DNA from: Escarpia spicata
Lineage: Eukaryota > Annelida > Polychaeta > Sabellida > Siboglinidae
Reading direction: 5' to 3'
NCBI GenBank assembly: GCA_963995525.1
Contig: OZ023210.1
Location: forward strand, 881,482-945,481
Length of the DNA stretch: 64,000 bases
Shown here: one piece after another, positions 38,225 to 63,667 of the stretch
How positions within the stretch are numbered: the first letter of the stretch is position 1
How the letters are laid out: each line of letters opens with the position of its first letter
Translations under genes and position numbers: made by a program
Notes under the pieces: generated by a model
Database searches by the model: none
The model's input: the letters and a program-made list of their open reading frames with translations, nothing else
Told to the model about the DNA's origin: nothing

Positions 38225-40515
38225 AGGAAACTCAACGTTAACAGTTGGGTTAGTTTATCGAAGTCCAAACATAAGCATAGAAGAGAATGAAAAAATACAA
38301 AACGCTATAAGGGAAGTAAGCAAACGGGACTGTATTATTATGGGGGATTTTAACCATGGGCATATACAATGGAAATCTCTACAGAGTATGGGGAGAGAGG
38401 ACCACAAGTTTTTAGTTTTAGTTCAAGATACATTCCTTTCTCAACATGTGCTAGAACCAACCAGGGGTGAGAATGAAAGGAAAACGGTCCAAAAAGAAAC
38501 ACTTATCGAAAGAAGCCATTAGAAAAATTAAGTATAAACAAATGATGTGGAAGTCATATAGATGTACTGGAAATGATGAAGACTACAACAGTTATAAAGA
38601 AGCACTTAACCAAGCTACAGCTGAAATTAGAAATTCAAAGAGAAGCTATGAACAACAATTAGCTAGTAATATAAAACATGACAGCAAGAGTTTTTATGCG
38701 TATGTTCGAAGCAAACAGAAAGTTCAAGATAAGGTCGGTCCTCTAGAAGATAGTGCTGGAAATATAATATCAGAGGGATTCATAGTGGCAGAAGACCTGA
38801 ATGAGTACTTTAGTTCAGTGTTTACCAGGGAAGATATTAGTTCACTGCCAATACCAGAGACTAAGTTCAAAGGGGCAGATTCAGACTATTTAGGACAATT
38901 AATTGTAACCCCGGAAATGGTAGCTAAGAAAATAAGGGCTATGAAGGATAATAAATCACCTGGAGTGGATGGTATTCCACCCAAACTACTATTGGAAATT
39001 GTAGAACAAATTAGCATACCACTTGCAACAGTTTTCAACTTGTCATTAGAAGAGGGAGTGGTTCCTTTAGAATGGAAAGAAGCAAACATTATATCGTTAT
39101 TCAAAAAAGGTTCGAGAAACAAGTCAGAGAACTATAGACCAGTGAGTTTAACATCAGTGATTTGTAAATTATTAGAAAGACTAATTAAAGATCACATGGT
39201 GGATTTTCTTGTTAAACAAAACTTGATAAACCCATCTCAACATAGTTTTTTAAAGCGAGGTCATGCTTAACAAATATGTTATGTTTTTTGGAAGACATCA
39301 CTAAGTGGGTAGATGAGGGATCACCAGTAGATATCGTCTACTTAGATTTTCAAAAAGCTTTTGACAAAGTACCACATCAAAGATTACTGCTTAAACTAAA
39401 GGCCCATGGCATAGGAAATGGTATAATAAACTGGATAGAACAATGGCTGATTGACAAAAGACAACGTGTAGTAGTTGATGGGGAGGCTTCAAACTGGAAA
39501 TCGGTATTGAGTGGGGTACCACAGGGATCAGTATTAGGTCCTATATTATTCTTAATATACATCAACGATTTGGATGATGAAATAACAAGCAAGGTGTTGA
39601 CATTTGCGGATGATACAAAAGTGTTTAGAAGGATTAAAAGTGATGGAGATAGACAGCATTTACAAGATGATCTTGACAGGTTGATCAAATGGTCTGAAAA
39701 GTGGCAAATGATGTTCAATTTTGGGAAATGTAAATGCCTCCACATAGGACATGGGAACGAAGAGGTAGAATATACAATGGGGGGTACTGTACTAAGTACT
39801 ACTGTAAAAGAAAAGGACTTAGGGTTAACCGTTAGTGCTGATATGAAGATTTCAGAGCAGTGCGGAATTGCAGCTTCAAAGGGAAATCAAATCCTTGGAT
39901 TAATTAGGCGAAACATAACGTATAAGGAAAAAGAGCTAATAATACCGCTGTACAAAACAATAGTTAGGCCTCATTTAGAATATTGTATTCAAGCGTGGAG
40001 GCCATATCGCAGGAAGGACATAGATATGCTAGAAAGAGTGCAGAGGAGAGCAACTAAAATGATACTAAATCTGAGGGATCTTAGTTATGAAATACGCCAA
40101 AAAAATGCGGTTTAACAACACTAGGGACCAGGAGATTGAGAGGAGATCAGATAGAAGTGTTTAAAATATTGAAGGGTTATGAAAATATTGATAGAAATAT
40201 GTTTTTCTCAGTTAAGAAAGATAGAAGGACTAGAGGACATGATCTTGCATTAGCAAAGGAGCAGAGTAGATTGGATATAAGAAAGTTTTCATTTTCACAA
40301 AGGACTGTAAATGAATGGAACAGATTACCTGCTGATTGTGTGGGTGCTAGTAGAGTGAATATGTTTAAACATAAAATCGACACATACCTCAGACGGGCGG
40401 GATACACATAGATAAAAAGGTCGGACTCTCGATAAGCCAAGGGCTTCCTTGACCACCTGCTACCTAAAGTTAATTCTCTGGGTGGCAATCTGGTTAAATC
40501 TTGTTAAATCTTGTT
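38225..40515 (+). pseudogene. CR1/Rex-like LINE, 5'-truncated, frameshifted
   Basis: Starts inside the AP-endonuclease domain ('VGLVYRSPN', 'IIMGDFNHGHIQW'). The RT follows with 'NKSPGVDGIPPKLL', 'ENYRPVSLTSVICKLLERL', 'VYLDFQKAFDKVPHQRLL', 'SGVPQGSVLGPILFLIYIND', catalytic 'FADDTKVFRR', 'KEKDLGLTVSADMK' and 'RPHLEYCIQAW'. After a break comes 'RLDIRKFSFSQRTVNEWNRL'. Frame is lost near 38,465, 39,255 and 40,108 only, so the copy is fairly young. The 3' end has 'ttaaatcttgttaaatcttg' repeats. The second copy at 45,058 shares this tail. Confidence 0.93.
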
Positions 40516-40715
40516 AAAGTGATGACCTCTTTCGGAAAGTTTTTCGTGCACGAATACAACGCTCAAATATTGATAATATTTTAGTAACAGAAGTATGCGA
40601 TCGTTGTTGAAGATATTTTTATTAATCACAACGACATGTAGATCCATGGTTTCCATCATAATGATAGTCTCCCTACATCGACTAACTAGTGTTAAAATGG
40701 TGTAATTTTGTTTGT

Positions 40716-40970
40716 TTATTGGCGAATAAATTGTTCCAATTCCAAAGCCTTACTAAAACTAGTCGGAATATGTCCACTGGGATTGTCAAGAGCGCCAGCG
40801 CCGCCTGGTGTCTTCACGAGCTTACACTGGTCGATGTACTTTTTATCCCAATATATGACACGTGGACAGTCGAAGGCGTACGGACGACCCCGCACACAGT
40901 GGTAGAACTTTCTTGGCGTAGTATCCAAATAGAAGATAGAAGATGGGAGCAGGACATCAGCGACTGGCTG
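40716..40970 (-). CDS. Possible chitin-binding (peritrophin-A/CBM14) exon
   Basis: On the minus strand an open frame reads 'FYLDTTPRKFYHCVRGRPYA', then 'FDCPRVIYWDKKYIDQC', and stops at 40,716. The 'FYHC-x9-C-x13-C' spacing with 'CP..IYWD' fits the second half of the chitin-binding type-2 domain. An acceptor-like 'tcgtctttcag' precedes it on the minus strand at about 40,975. About 38 residues follow the domain. No partner exon is identified, so this is a candidate last exon of a secreted or matrix protein, or a relic. Confidence 0.4.
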   Translation of the reverse strand, partial: QPVADVLLPSSIFYLDTTPRKFYHCVRGRPYAFDCPRVIYWDKKYIDQCKLVKTPGGAGALDNPSGHIPTSFSKALELEQFIRQ

Positions 40971-41109
40971 AAAGACGACATCGTGAGAGCAGACAGAGCA
41001 GCGTATCGTATCGTGGGACCATCTGGGCAGCTACGTCTCGCAGAGATATGCTGAAATGAAGAAGAAGAAGTATCCAGATGGACGAGCGATGCAGAGCGGC
41101 CATGCTAGG

Positions 41110-42540
41110 AGAGACATCAGAGTAGGTTAAGTAAACCGTAATAGTTGTTGCCTTACATTGGTCAGCTGCTCTAAGACTTTCGCATAAGAGATGTCTTTGT
41201 CCGTGTCATCAATTTAGGACTTGTCCCATAAATTATCGAAGTTCATGTCATCAACTTAGGGCAGCGGTTCTTAACCGGTTTTGATCACAACCCAAATTGC
41301 GATCGCGCCATTTACTTGGCGACGCATGCTTTTTTAAGGCAGTTGACTTTTGGTAAATAAAAATAGATGTGATGAAATAAATAAACATTAACAAATTATT
41401 GAAAATGAGAACAGTTATAAAACATGCTTGCTGAACACGAAGGAATTAAATTAGCGCCGCTCATTGGTTGGTCGACGTAGAAAGACACCCCTTTCAAGTA
41501 GAGAGCAAAAACAGGGGTGACTGTCGGGTATAGTTTTATTATCGCGCGATAGTATCGCGATAGCTGTAATTAATATTGCGAAACTATTGCGATAGTCTCA
41601 TGACTATCGCGATACTATCGCGAGAGTATCATGGAAGCTAAACATGTAAATGTTCAAATTTTAGTAGATGTAAATTAAGCTGCATATCACATGAGCCCAG
41701 GTGGCGCCATCGCTTAGAGTTGGAGTCAGTTACTTCACAATGGCGATTCGTGAGTGATGCTTATTTGATCGACAATTGTTGACGTTCGGTCGGTGGACTA
41801 ATAAATATGATGTAATAAAAATTATAAACCACGTCTGTCACTAGTATCACAGCGACACAAGTTAACTTGCTGAAGTGTTTGGCCAACTATCGTAATTATC
41901 GATAGTTCGTTGTGTTATCGCCAATAGTTATCGATAGTTAAATGTACTATCGATAGTATTGCATTGCGACATCGACTATTACGATGCATCGATAGTTAAT
42001 AGTTTGAAGTTAGTATAACCAGAGATCAGGTGTAACATGTGTGATGACCGTAATGCAAATCACCGAACCATATTTGATGGAAATAAAAAGTACATTCGTT
42101 TGAGGGCATTGTTAAGTGCTTGCCGTCGCCACAGAACTTGCCCTTGAAATCATAGCCTAAATCGAAAGCCATCCAGCCGCCGAAACCTTTTTTCCCGAAT
42201 CCATATCACTTGATAGCAACAAACATACGTCACACACACACAATAAGTGTATTTCGCAAGAATTAGTAGTCGTGTCAGAAAGTTAAATACACACTAAGCA
42301 TTAATAAGATAAAAACATGTTATTACATAATTTATTTTTATCGATAAGGACTTTATACAATTTGGTGATTGTGTGAATATGTGTCAGATATTATCATATA
42401 TAATATTATGTTGTGCTTAATTTCAATGTAAATGTCTGACACTATTAACATGCGATGAGCCACCTGCAAACAAAGACATACAAGACGCCGAATGGCTGCG
42501 ACAGGCTGTATATTATCATATGTTAATCGTGTCAGACGTA
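41110..42540. other. Intergenic with TATCGATA/TATCGCGATA palindromes and a hAT-like terminus
   Basis: No gene recognised. 'cagcggttcttaaccggttt' at 41,264 resembles hAT transposon ends (CAGNGGTTCTNAACC), but the other end was not found. Clusters of 'tatcgcgata' (41,540-41,625) and 'tatcgatag' (41,890-42,000) are described in the findings. Confidence 0.4.
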
Positions 42541-42552
42541 TACATATATGTA

Positions 42553-42588
<36 letters not shown>
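42541..42588. repeat. (TA)n microsatellite
   Basis: Imperfect then perfect TA tract with 'tatatgtatatatg' at the start. Confidence 0.9.
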
Positions 42589-42590
<2 letters not shown>

Positions 42591-42764
42591 GCAGCAGAGT
42601 AATCAACTGTGTGATTGTGGCCGTCTAATGGATAACGACGACATACGCAATAATTAGTTTATCACAGTCCAACTGGAGGGAGATAAACACAAGACGCCGA
42701 ATAAACTCTGATGCTATAATGATGATTGCGTCCTTGGAGGTGTACACATTTAGCAGAGGAAGCA

Positions 42765-44225
42765 GTGAGTGTAGACAGTCAGAGTGCTTAACAATGATAG
42801 ACCACGCCCCTTCGATAGTGGCGTAGACAGTCAGAGTGCCTAACAATGATAGACCACGCCCATCCGATAGTGGTGTAGACAGTCAGAGTGCCTAACAATG
42901 ATAGACCATGCCCCTCCGATAGTGGTGTAGACAGTCAGAGTGCTTAACAATGATAGACCACGCCCATCCGATAGTGGTGTAGACAGTCAGAGTGCTTAAC
43001 AATGATAGACCATGCCCCTCCGATAGTGGTGTAGACAGTCAGAGTGCTTAACAATGGTAGACCACGCCCATTCGATAGTGGTGTAGACAGTCAGAGTGCC
43101 TAACAATGATAGACCATGCCCCTCCGATAATGGTGTAGACAGTCAGAGTGCTTAACAATGATAGACCATACCCATCCGATAGTGGAGTAGACAGTCAGAG
43201 TGCCTAACAATGATAGACCACGCCCATCCGATAGTGGTGTAGACAGTCAGAGTGCCTAACAATGATAGACCACGCCCATCCGATAGTGGTGTAGACAGTC
43301 AGAGTGCTTAACAATGATAGACCACGCCCCTCCGATAGTGGTGTAGACAGTCAGAGTGCTTAACAATGATAGACCACGCCCATCCGGTAGTGGTGTAGAC
43401 AGTCAGAGTGCCTAACAATGATTGACCACGCCCCTCCAGTAGTGGTGTAGACAGTCAGAGTGCTTAAAATGATAGACCACGCCCATCCGATAGTGGTGTA
43501 GACAGTCAGAGTGCCTAACAATGGTAGACCACGCCCCTCCGATAGTGGTGTAGACAGTCAGAGTGCCTAACAATGATAGACCACGCCCCTCCGATAGTGG
43601 TGTAGACAGTCAGAGTGCCTAACAATGATAGACCACGCCCATCCGATAGTGGTGTAGACAGTCAGAGTGCCTAACAATGGTAGACCACGCCCCTCCAATA
43701 GTGGTGTAGACAGTCAGAGTGCCTAACAATGATAGACCACGCCCCTCCGATAGTCGTGTAGACAGTCAGAGTGCCTAACAATGATAGACCACGCCCCTCC
43801 GATAGTGGTGTAGACAGTCAGAGTGCCTAACAATGATAGACCACGCCCCTCCGATAGTGGTGTAGACAGTCAGAGTGCCTAACAATGATAGACCACGCCC
43901 ATCCGATAGTGGTGTAGACAGTCAGAGTGCCTAACAATGGTAGACCACGCCCCTCCAATAGTGGTGTAGACAGTCAGAGTGCCTAACAATGATAGACCAC
44001 GCCCCTCCGATAGTCGTGTAGACAGTCAGAGTGCCTAACAATGATAGACCACGCCCCTCCGATAGTCGTGTAGACAGTCAGAGTGCCTAACAATGATAGA
44101 CCACGCCCCTCCGATAGTCGTGTAGACAGTCAGAGTGCCTAACAATGATAGACCACGCCCCTCCAATAGTGGTGTAGACAGTCAGAGTGCCTAACAATGA
44201 TAGACCACGTCCCTCCGATAGTGGT
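42765..44225 (+). repeat. 52-bp minisatellite, ~28 copies
   Basis: Unit 'gtgtagacagtcagagtgcc' + 'taacaatgatagaccacgcc' + 'cctccgatagtg', exact 52-bp period. Variant bases (gcctaac/gcttaac, catccg/cctccg, agtggtg/agtcgtg) are arranged in blocks, showing multi-unit duplications near 43,640-43,740 and 43,900-44,000. No coding meaning. Confidence 0.97.
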
Positions 44226-44378
44226 TTACATTGTATCGCTACGCACAAAACTGTTATTATTTTTGCGGGCGAAATGACCCGTACTACATTCGAGTTTCTG
44301 CTAGTAGTCACGTGCTTACGTTAGAAAGCTGATAAGATTCACTAGATCCTCCGTTGGTCAAGTAGTTAGTGACGCACC

Positions 44379-44562
44379 TTGTTCGTGAGACTCTCTACGT
44401 CGTCGTAGCCGCCTCACTGGTCACCCTTGTGGGCGTACGGCACCTGGTGCTCGGGGTGAAACACACGGATGGCTCCCTTTATAAAGAACTCGCACATCTA
44501 CGTAGAAACTATACATGCATTATATATATATATATATATATAGATAAATGGACTATACATGC

Positions 44563-44602
<40 letters not shown>

Positions 44603-44731
44603 GCATGTATAGTTTCTACGTAGATGTGCGAGTTCCTTATGAAGGGAGCCATCCGTGTGTTTCACCCCGAGCACCAGGTGCCGTACGCCCACAAGGATGA
44701 CCAGTGGGGCGGTAGAAAGTCTCACGAACAA
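44379..44731. repeat. Inverted duplication, ~135-147-bp arms around a TA-rich spacer
   Basis: Left arm 44,379-44,525 ('gtgagactctctacgt..cgcacatctacgtagaaact') and right arm 44,597-44,731 are reverse complements with a few differences, including a 6-base length difference near the outer end. (TA)n tracts lie in the spacer and after the right arm (44,738-44,780). It could be a non-autonomous element or a template-switch duplication. Confidence 0.92.
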
Positions 44732-44737
44732 TATACA

Positions 44738-44783
<46 letters not shown>

Positions 44784-45057
44784 TCAATTCTCACAGAAAC
44801 GTGGCACTTTGTAAACTAGCTTACTTGCTTGTATTGTTCACAGCTTTTGTTTTCATAAAATTGACATGTTGGCGAACCCCATTAAGAAATGGCCACCTTA
44901 AATCCTACATTTGCGGCAATAGTAGTGGGTCAAAGTACGAAGTGATTATACCAAAATAACCATAGGAATCCACATAGTTTGCATTGTGTAGGTTCCAATG
45001 CCGCATAATCTAGTTTATATTTGACAGTTTGGGTTTTATGCGCGTATGCTTAACATT

Positions 45058-46224
45058 TAACAAGATTTAACAAGATTGCCACCCAGAGAATTAACTCTAG
45101 ATGACAGGTGTACAAGGACGCTTTTTGGTTTATCGAGAGTCAAACCCTTTGTATCCAGCCCTTCTGAGGTACGTGCCAATTTTATGTTTAAACATATTCT
45201 CGCTACTAGCACCAACACAATTAGCAAATAATCTGTTCCAATCATTTACAGTCCTTTGTGAAAATGAAAACTTTCTGATAGCTAATCTACACTGCTACTT
45301 TACTAATGTAACGTCATGTCCTCTAGTTCTTCTATCTTTCTTAACTGAGAAAACATATTTCTACCCCTAGTCTTTTTATCTTTTTTAACTGAGAACAAAT
45401 AGTTCTATCAATATTTTCATAACAATTCAGTATTTAAAAATTTCTATCTGATCTCCTGGTTTCTAGTGTTGTTAAACCACATTCTTTTAGGCGAATTTCA
45501 TAACTAAGATCCCTCAGTTTTAGTATCATTTTAGTCGCTCTCCTCTGTACTCTTTCTAGTATATATATGTCCTTCTTGCGATATGGCCTCCACGCTTGTA
45601 TACAATATTTTTAATGAAGCCTCACTATTGTTTTGTACAGCGGTATTATTAGTTATTTTCCTTAGACGCTTTATTTCGCCTAATTAATCCAAGGATTTGA
45701 TTTCCCTTTGAAACCTTCATATCAGAACTAATGGTTAATCCTAGGTCCTTTTTTACAGTAGTACCTAGTATAGTAACCCCAATTGTAGATTGTACATATT
45801 CGTTCCCTTGTCCTGTGTGGATGCATTTACATTTCCCAAAATTGAACATCTGCCATTTTTCAGACCATTTGATCAACCTGTCAAGATCATCTTGTAAATG
45901 GTGTCTATCTCCATCACATGTAATCCTTCTGAACACTTTTGTATCATCCACATATTTCAACACCTTACCTGTCACATCAACGTCCAAATCGTTGATATAT
46001 ATTAATAGTAATAAAGTTCCCGGTACTGACCTCTTTGGTTCCCCACTCAAAACCGATTTCCAAGTTGAAGCCTCCTCAGCTACTACCCGTTGTCTTCTGT
46101 CAATCAGCCATTTTTCTATCCAATTAATTATGCCATCCCCTCTGCCATGGGCCTTTAGTTTAGGCAGTAATCTTTGATGTGGCACTTTGTCAAAAGCTTT
46201 CTAAAAATTTAAGCAGATAATATC
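45058..46224 (-). pseudogene. Second copy of the CR1/Rex-like LINE
   Basis: Reverse-oriented and 5'-truncated. It shares the (TTAAATCTTG) tail at 45,058, the 'RPHLEYC'-region equivalents, 'FNFGKCKC', 'DLGLTISSDMK' and 'DDTKVFRR' with the copy at 38,225. It begins in the 'FQKAFDKVPHQRLL' motif. More diverged than that copy, with additional frame breaks and deletions. Confidence 0.92.
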
Positions 46225-46334
46225 TAGACGGATATATCCTGCACGGACAAGTAAAAGTCGGAAGTTAGGCATAAACTCTCACTATGTTTTATAATGCTAT
46301 GCTTGATTAAATTGATGCATGTGTGCATTTATGT

Positions 46335-46452
46335 ATGCATGTACGTACGTACGTACGTACGTATGTATGTATGTATGTATGTATGTACAGTTGCTTGTTA
46401 TCAATATATATATATATATTATATATATATATATATAATATATATATATATT
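46335..46452. repeat. (ACGT)n/(ATGT)n and (TA)n microsatellites
   Basis: 'gtacgtacgtacgtacgt' followed by 'atgtatgtatgtatgt', then TA tracts at 46,404-46,452. Self-complementary sequence. Confidence 0.9.
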
Positions 46453-47128
46453 GGACGGGCTGACGAAAACAGACATCAGCATACGCGATCGAGAAGATAT
46501 CTCTCTCGCTCTCTCACACTTGTATAAAACTTAACATGTGCGTCGTCTTGTGCTAGTTTTGACGTGATCAACAATCCAATGAGGCGGTCACGTGTGAGCG
46601 TGTGGACGTCGCAGGAAAAGGGCTACATATGCAATGCTGCTTTGATTAGTCAGTGCGAACTTCGGTCCTCTACATAAATATACCGTATTTGTGCCGAATG
46701 TTTGCGCCGGGCTAGCAAGGGATGTCGCAGTTGTGTGTCGTCTTGGTGGTGTACGACTGAAGTGTCTACTTAGTATTTGTTCAGTGTCGTATTGTCACAC
46801 CGTCGATGTCTTGCATGAAGCCAGTACCAGCTATCGGCTTCAGCGGACTCATGGTCTGGGGTATTGATATCAATACTGGTGGCCAAGATGAAATGCACAA
46901 TATTACAGACGACCAGTGCTAGAGTTTCCGGTAGTTCTGCTCTACCCTTAGGGCTGTGCATATAAATCATGTGCGTGAACCATGACCGGTCGTTGTGTTA
47001 TCGTTGACATAGACGTTTACAAGGCAGTTGGAACAATGAGAGGAAGACGTGGTAGTTGTGACGTATTATCTAAAACAAAAGTATAGCATGCACTTCTGTA
47101 GAGATACTTGTTGTGAAGACGAGCAGTG
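46453..47128 (+). promoter_or_regulatory. Upstream region and presumed 5'UTR of the LRRC74A-like gene
   Basis: Sequence before the ATG with raised CpG content compared with the flanks. No convincing TATA box or initiator was identified. An in-frame TGA at 47,114 just before the ATG supports the chosen start. Promoter assignment rests on position only. Confidence 0.35.
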
Positions 47129-61263
<14,135 letters not shown>

Positions 61264-61273
<10 letters not shown>

Positions 61274-61530
61274 AATAACAATAATCGTTCTGTCTGGCCA
61301 CGGACACGGGACCGTGTAGAACAACAGTAATCGTTCTGTCTGACCAGGGACACAGGACCCCGTAGAACAACAGTAGCCGTTCTGTCTGGCCAGGGACACG
61401 GGACCCCGCAGAACAACAGTTGTCTTTCTGTCTGACCAGGGACACGGGACCCCGTATAACAAGAGTAACTGTTCTATCTGGACAGAGACACGGTATCCCG
61501 TAAAACAACAGTGACCTCTACGCATGCCTG
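61264..61530 (+). repeat. 46-bp repeat seeded on the stop codon
   Basis: 'aacccgtagaataacaataa' + 'tcgttctgtctggccacgga' recurs with TAG (or its variant) at 61,271, 61,317, 61,363, 61,409, 61,455 and 61,501, exactly 46 bp apart. The true stop codon lies in the first unit. Confidence 0.95.
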
Positions 61531-61562
61531 GCGTCACGTAACAAGCACCAAAGTAAATAGTG

Positions 61563-61890
61563 ATTGAGCATAGTGGTGCAGTGGCTAGAGCTTCGGACTC
61601 TCGACCGAGAGAACCCGGGTTCGAATCCTGTGCTGCGGTGTCGAAGCTTGGACACGTTCATTTACTCTACGTTGCTCCAGTTTACTCAGCTGTAAGAATG
61701 AGTACCTGGCTATAGACAGTGGCAGATATTTGTGTACGAATAGTCTCTGCGCATTAATTGCAGCGTGGCTGGATGTTTCACAGAGAAGTCGAGATGGTGT
61801 TCGATTGAACAGGTCTGCAAGGGAGTAACGCGCTTTGAGCAGTCCTGAGGACTGGATACTGCGCTATATATTAACTTACCTTTATTGAAG
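61563..61890 (+). mobile_element. Full-length tRNA-derived SINE
   Basis: The head resembles a tRNA with A box 'TGGTGCAGTGG' (61,574) and B box 'GGTTCGAATCC' (61,618) spaced as in pol III promoters. A core shared with the copies at 12,995, 52,320 and 57,950 follows, and the tail is 'gaggactggatactgcgcta' + 'tatattaacttacc'. The tail resembles the 3' end of the LINE piece at 36,505, the probable mobilising partner. Confidence 0.88.
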
Positions 61891-62059
61891 TTTACATATA
61901 CAACACATCGGCTTACTTCATTTACAACACCGTGCCACGTGACACGGTAATGTTTGCATATTCACTGAATATCATTGTGTACTCCACGTAAGAAGCAGAC
62001 GATATGTTTTGTTTAATATAGTAATAACACGTCTTCAACCATCTGCTAAAATGGAATAC

Positions 62060-62254
62060 TTATGTGTAGATGCTCTGTGTGTGTGCCTTTGTGTGTGTGA
62101 GGGTGTGTGTGCATGTGTGTGTACGTGCGTGCATGCGTACGTGCGTGCGTGTGTGGGTGTGTGTGAGGGTGCGCTTGCGGATTCAGACGGTTGTATTGTG
62201 TTATGCAACCACTGTCAATAAGGTACTACGTATTTGTAATAGACTAGAGCATCA

Positions 62255-62290
<36 letters not shown>
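62060..62290 (+). repeat. GT-rich tract and (TA)n
   Basis: Imperfect GT/GTGC repeats at 62,077-62,170 and TA tract at 62,258-62,289. Confidence 0.9.
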
Positions 62291-62291
<1 letters not shown>

Positions 62292-62850
62292 CGTACTAAT
62301 CAGCTGCATGCACGTGCTGTGTTCATTCACAAGTGATTGTATGTAACAGATACGTGACGGCGTAACTTTGACGTGTTTGTGTTATTAAATCTAGCAAAAC
62401 TGCTAAACCTTCGGATGACGCCACATACTGGTGGTCCATCCACTTTCTGCCGAGCATATCTAATTAATGACGTATCTAATGTGAGATCAAGCGAACTGTC
62501 AAATGGTAGCGTGAATGGGTGGGAGCAGAAACCATTCCGGCGTACACACATTGAATTCAAATGGATCCTTTGTTATGGCATATATACACATAGCGTGTGG
62601 TTATGTTCACCGCACGAGGGACTGTTGATGCAAGTTACGTTTTACGTTGCTAAACACTGATTTACCCTAAATATAGTCGAGTTGCCATTTTTTGAACCTG
62701 GAAATGGTTGGTAGTGTAAGGTTTGGTTTGTAAAGGTTTGGCTGAATCATGTAGCTTATGGGCCCCTCAACTCAAATCAGCGGGATGGCAACGCGTCATC
62801 CTTGGGCAATTTGTGGGAGCCAGGCAAATCCAAGATGGCTACCGTGAACC
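62291..62850. other. Intergenic, no feature
   Basis: Nothing recognised. Confidence 0.3.
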
Positions 62851-62859
62851 TAAATCATA

Positions 62860-63250
62860 TTAGAAAATGTGTTACATCTTTGCACTGGAGCATGATAGGA
62901 ACATGATTTTGGTGTATATACACATGTTTCGGCATACGAGGAATTCCAATGATGTCCGACTATGTTCACTTCACAACAATTCAAAATGGCCGTAATTTCC
63001 ACTAAAAATCGAGCATAACGTCTGATTGGTTTATGCTAGAGACACCGATGTCCATCCCGGTGTTTTGCCATATCAGGATTTCAATGGAACCATTTCCAAT
63101 GACGCCTGACTGTGAACACCTGACCAAAATTCAAAATGGTCGTCATTTTTACAGAAAATAGCCAAAATAATCATGACTTTTGATTGGATGATGCTAGAAA
63201 CATGATTTTTTGGTGCATAATGAGTTCATTGGAATTGTTTCCAATGATTT
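62860..63250 (+). repeat. ~130-bp diverged repeat, three units
   Basis: Repeated elements 'attcaaaatggccgtaattt' (62,979) and 'attcaaaatggtcgtcattt' (63,130). Related 'ggaattccaatgatgtccga' (62,940), 'ccatttccaatgacgcctga' (63,090) and 'gtttccaatgatttg' (63,238) follow the same spacing. Strongly diverged. Confidence 0.7.
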
Positions 63251-63667
63251 GTATTGATGTGACATGACAATAAAGCTTTTGTTAAAATTATGACTTTTTA
63301 TAAGGTAACATTTATTTACAGTTCTTCATTTGTAATGATCTGACTGAGCTACGAGTATGCTAATAGCTGTACATACATACTTACATGTACATGTATATTT
63401 CTGGCAAGAAACATACAAAAGCTTTGCAAAATGGCATGCAGTAATTACTAATTAATCTGTGTCATACATGTACAACATTAAAATGTAAAAAATCAAAGTA
63501 AGAAGTGCTCAATTATAAATTTGCTGAAACACAATGAAACACAATTTGAGAGCGTTTTTGTAATGACAGGTTTCATTTGGACATTGACAATGTGTATATC
63601 ATTACTCAATTCAAAACCAACGGTATATGAAAGGGACGCCAGTCACATTACATTCTCCTAGAAAAGT
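63251..63667. other. Intergenic or 3'UTR of the minus-strand gene
   Basis: AT-rich; could be the 3'UTR of the gene ending at 63,668. Nothing else seen. Confidence 0.35.

Noticed and set aside
40689..41054. Plus-strand 121-codon open frame
   Set aside because: No recognisable domain; the minus strand over the same bases fits a chitin-binding pattern better.
61563..61635. tRNA gene
   Set aside because: A and B boxes are present, but the stretch continues into a SINE core shared with three other loci and lacks a complete cloverleaf with acceptor pairing.
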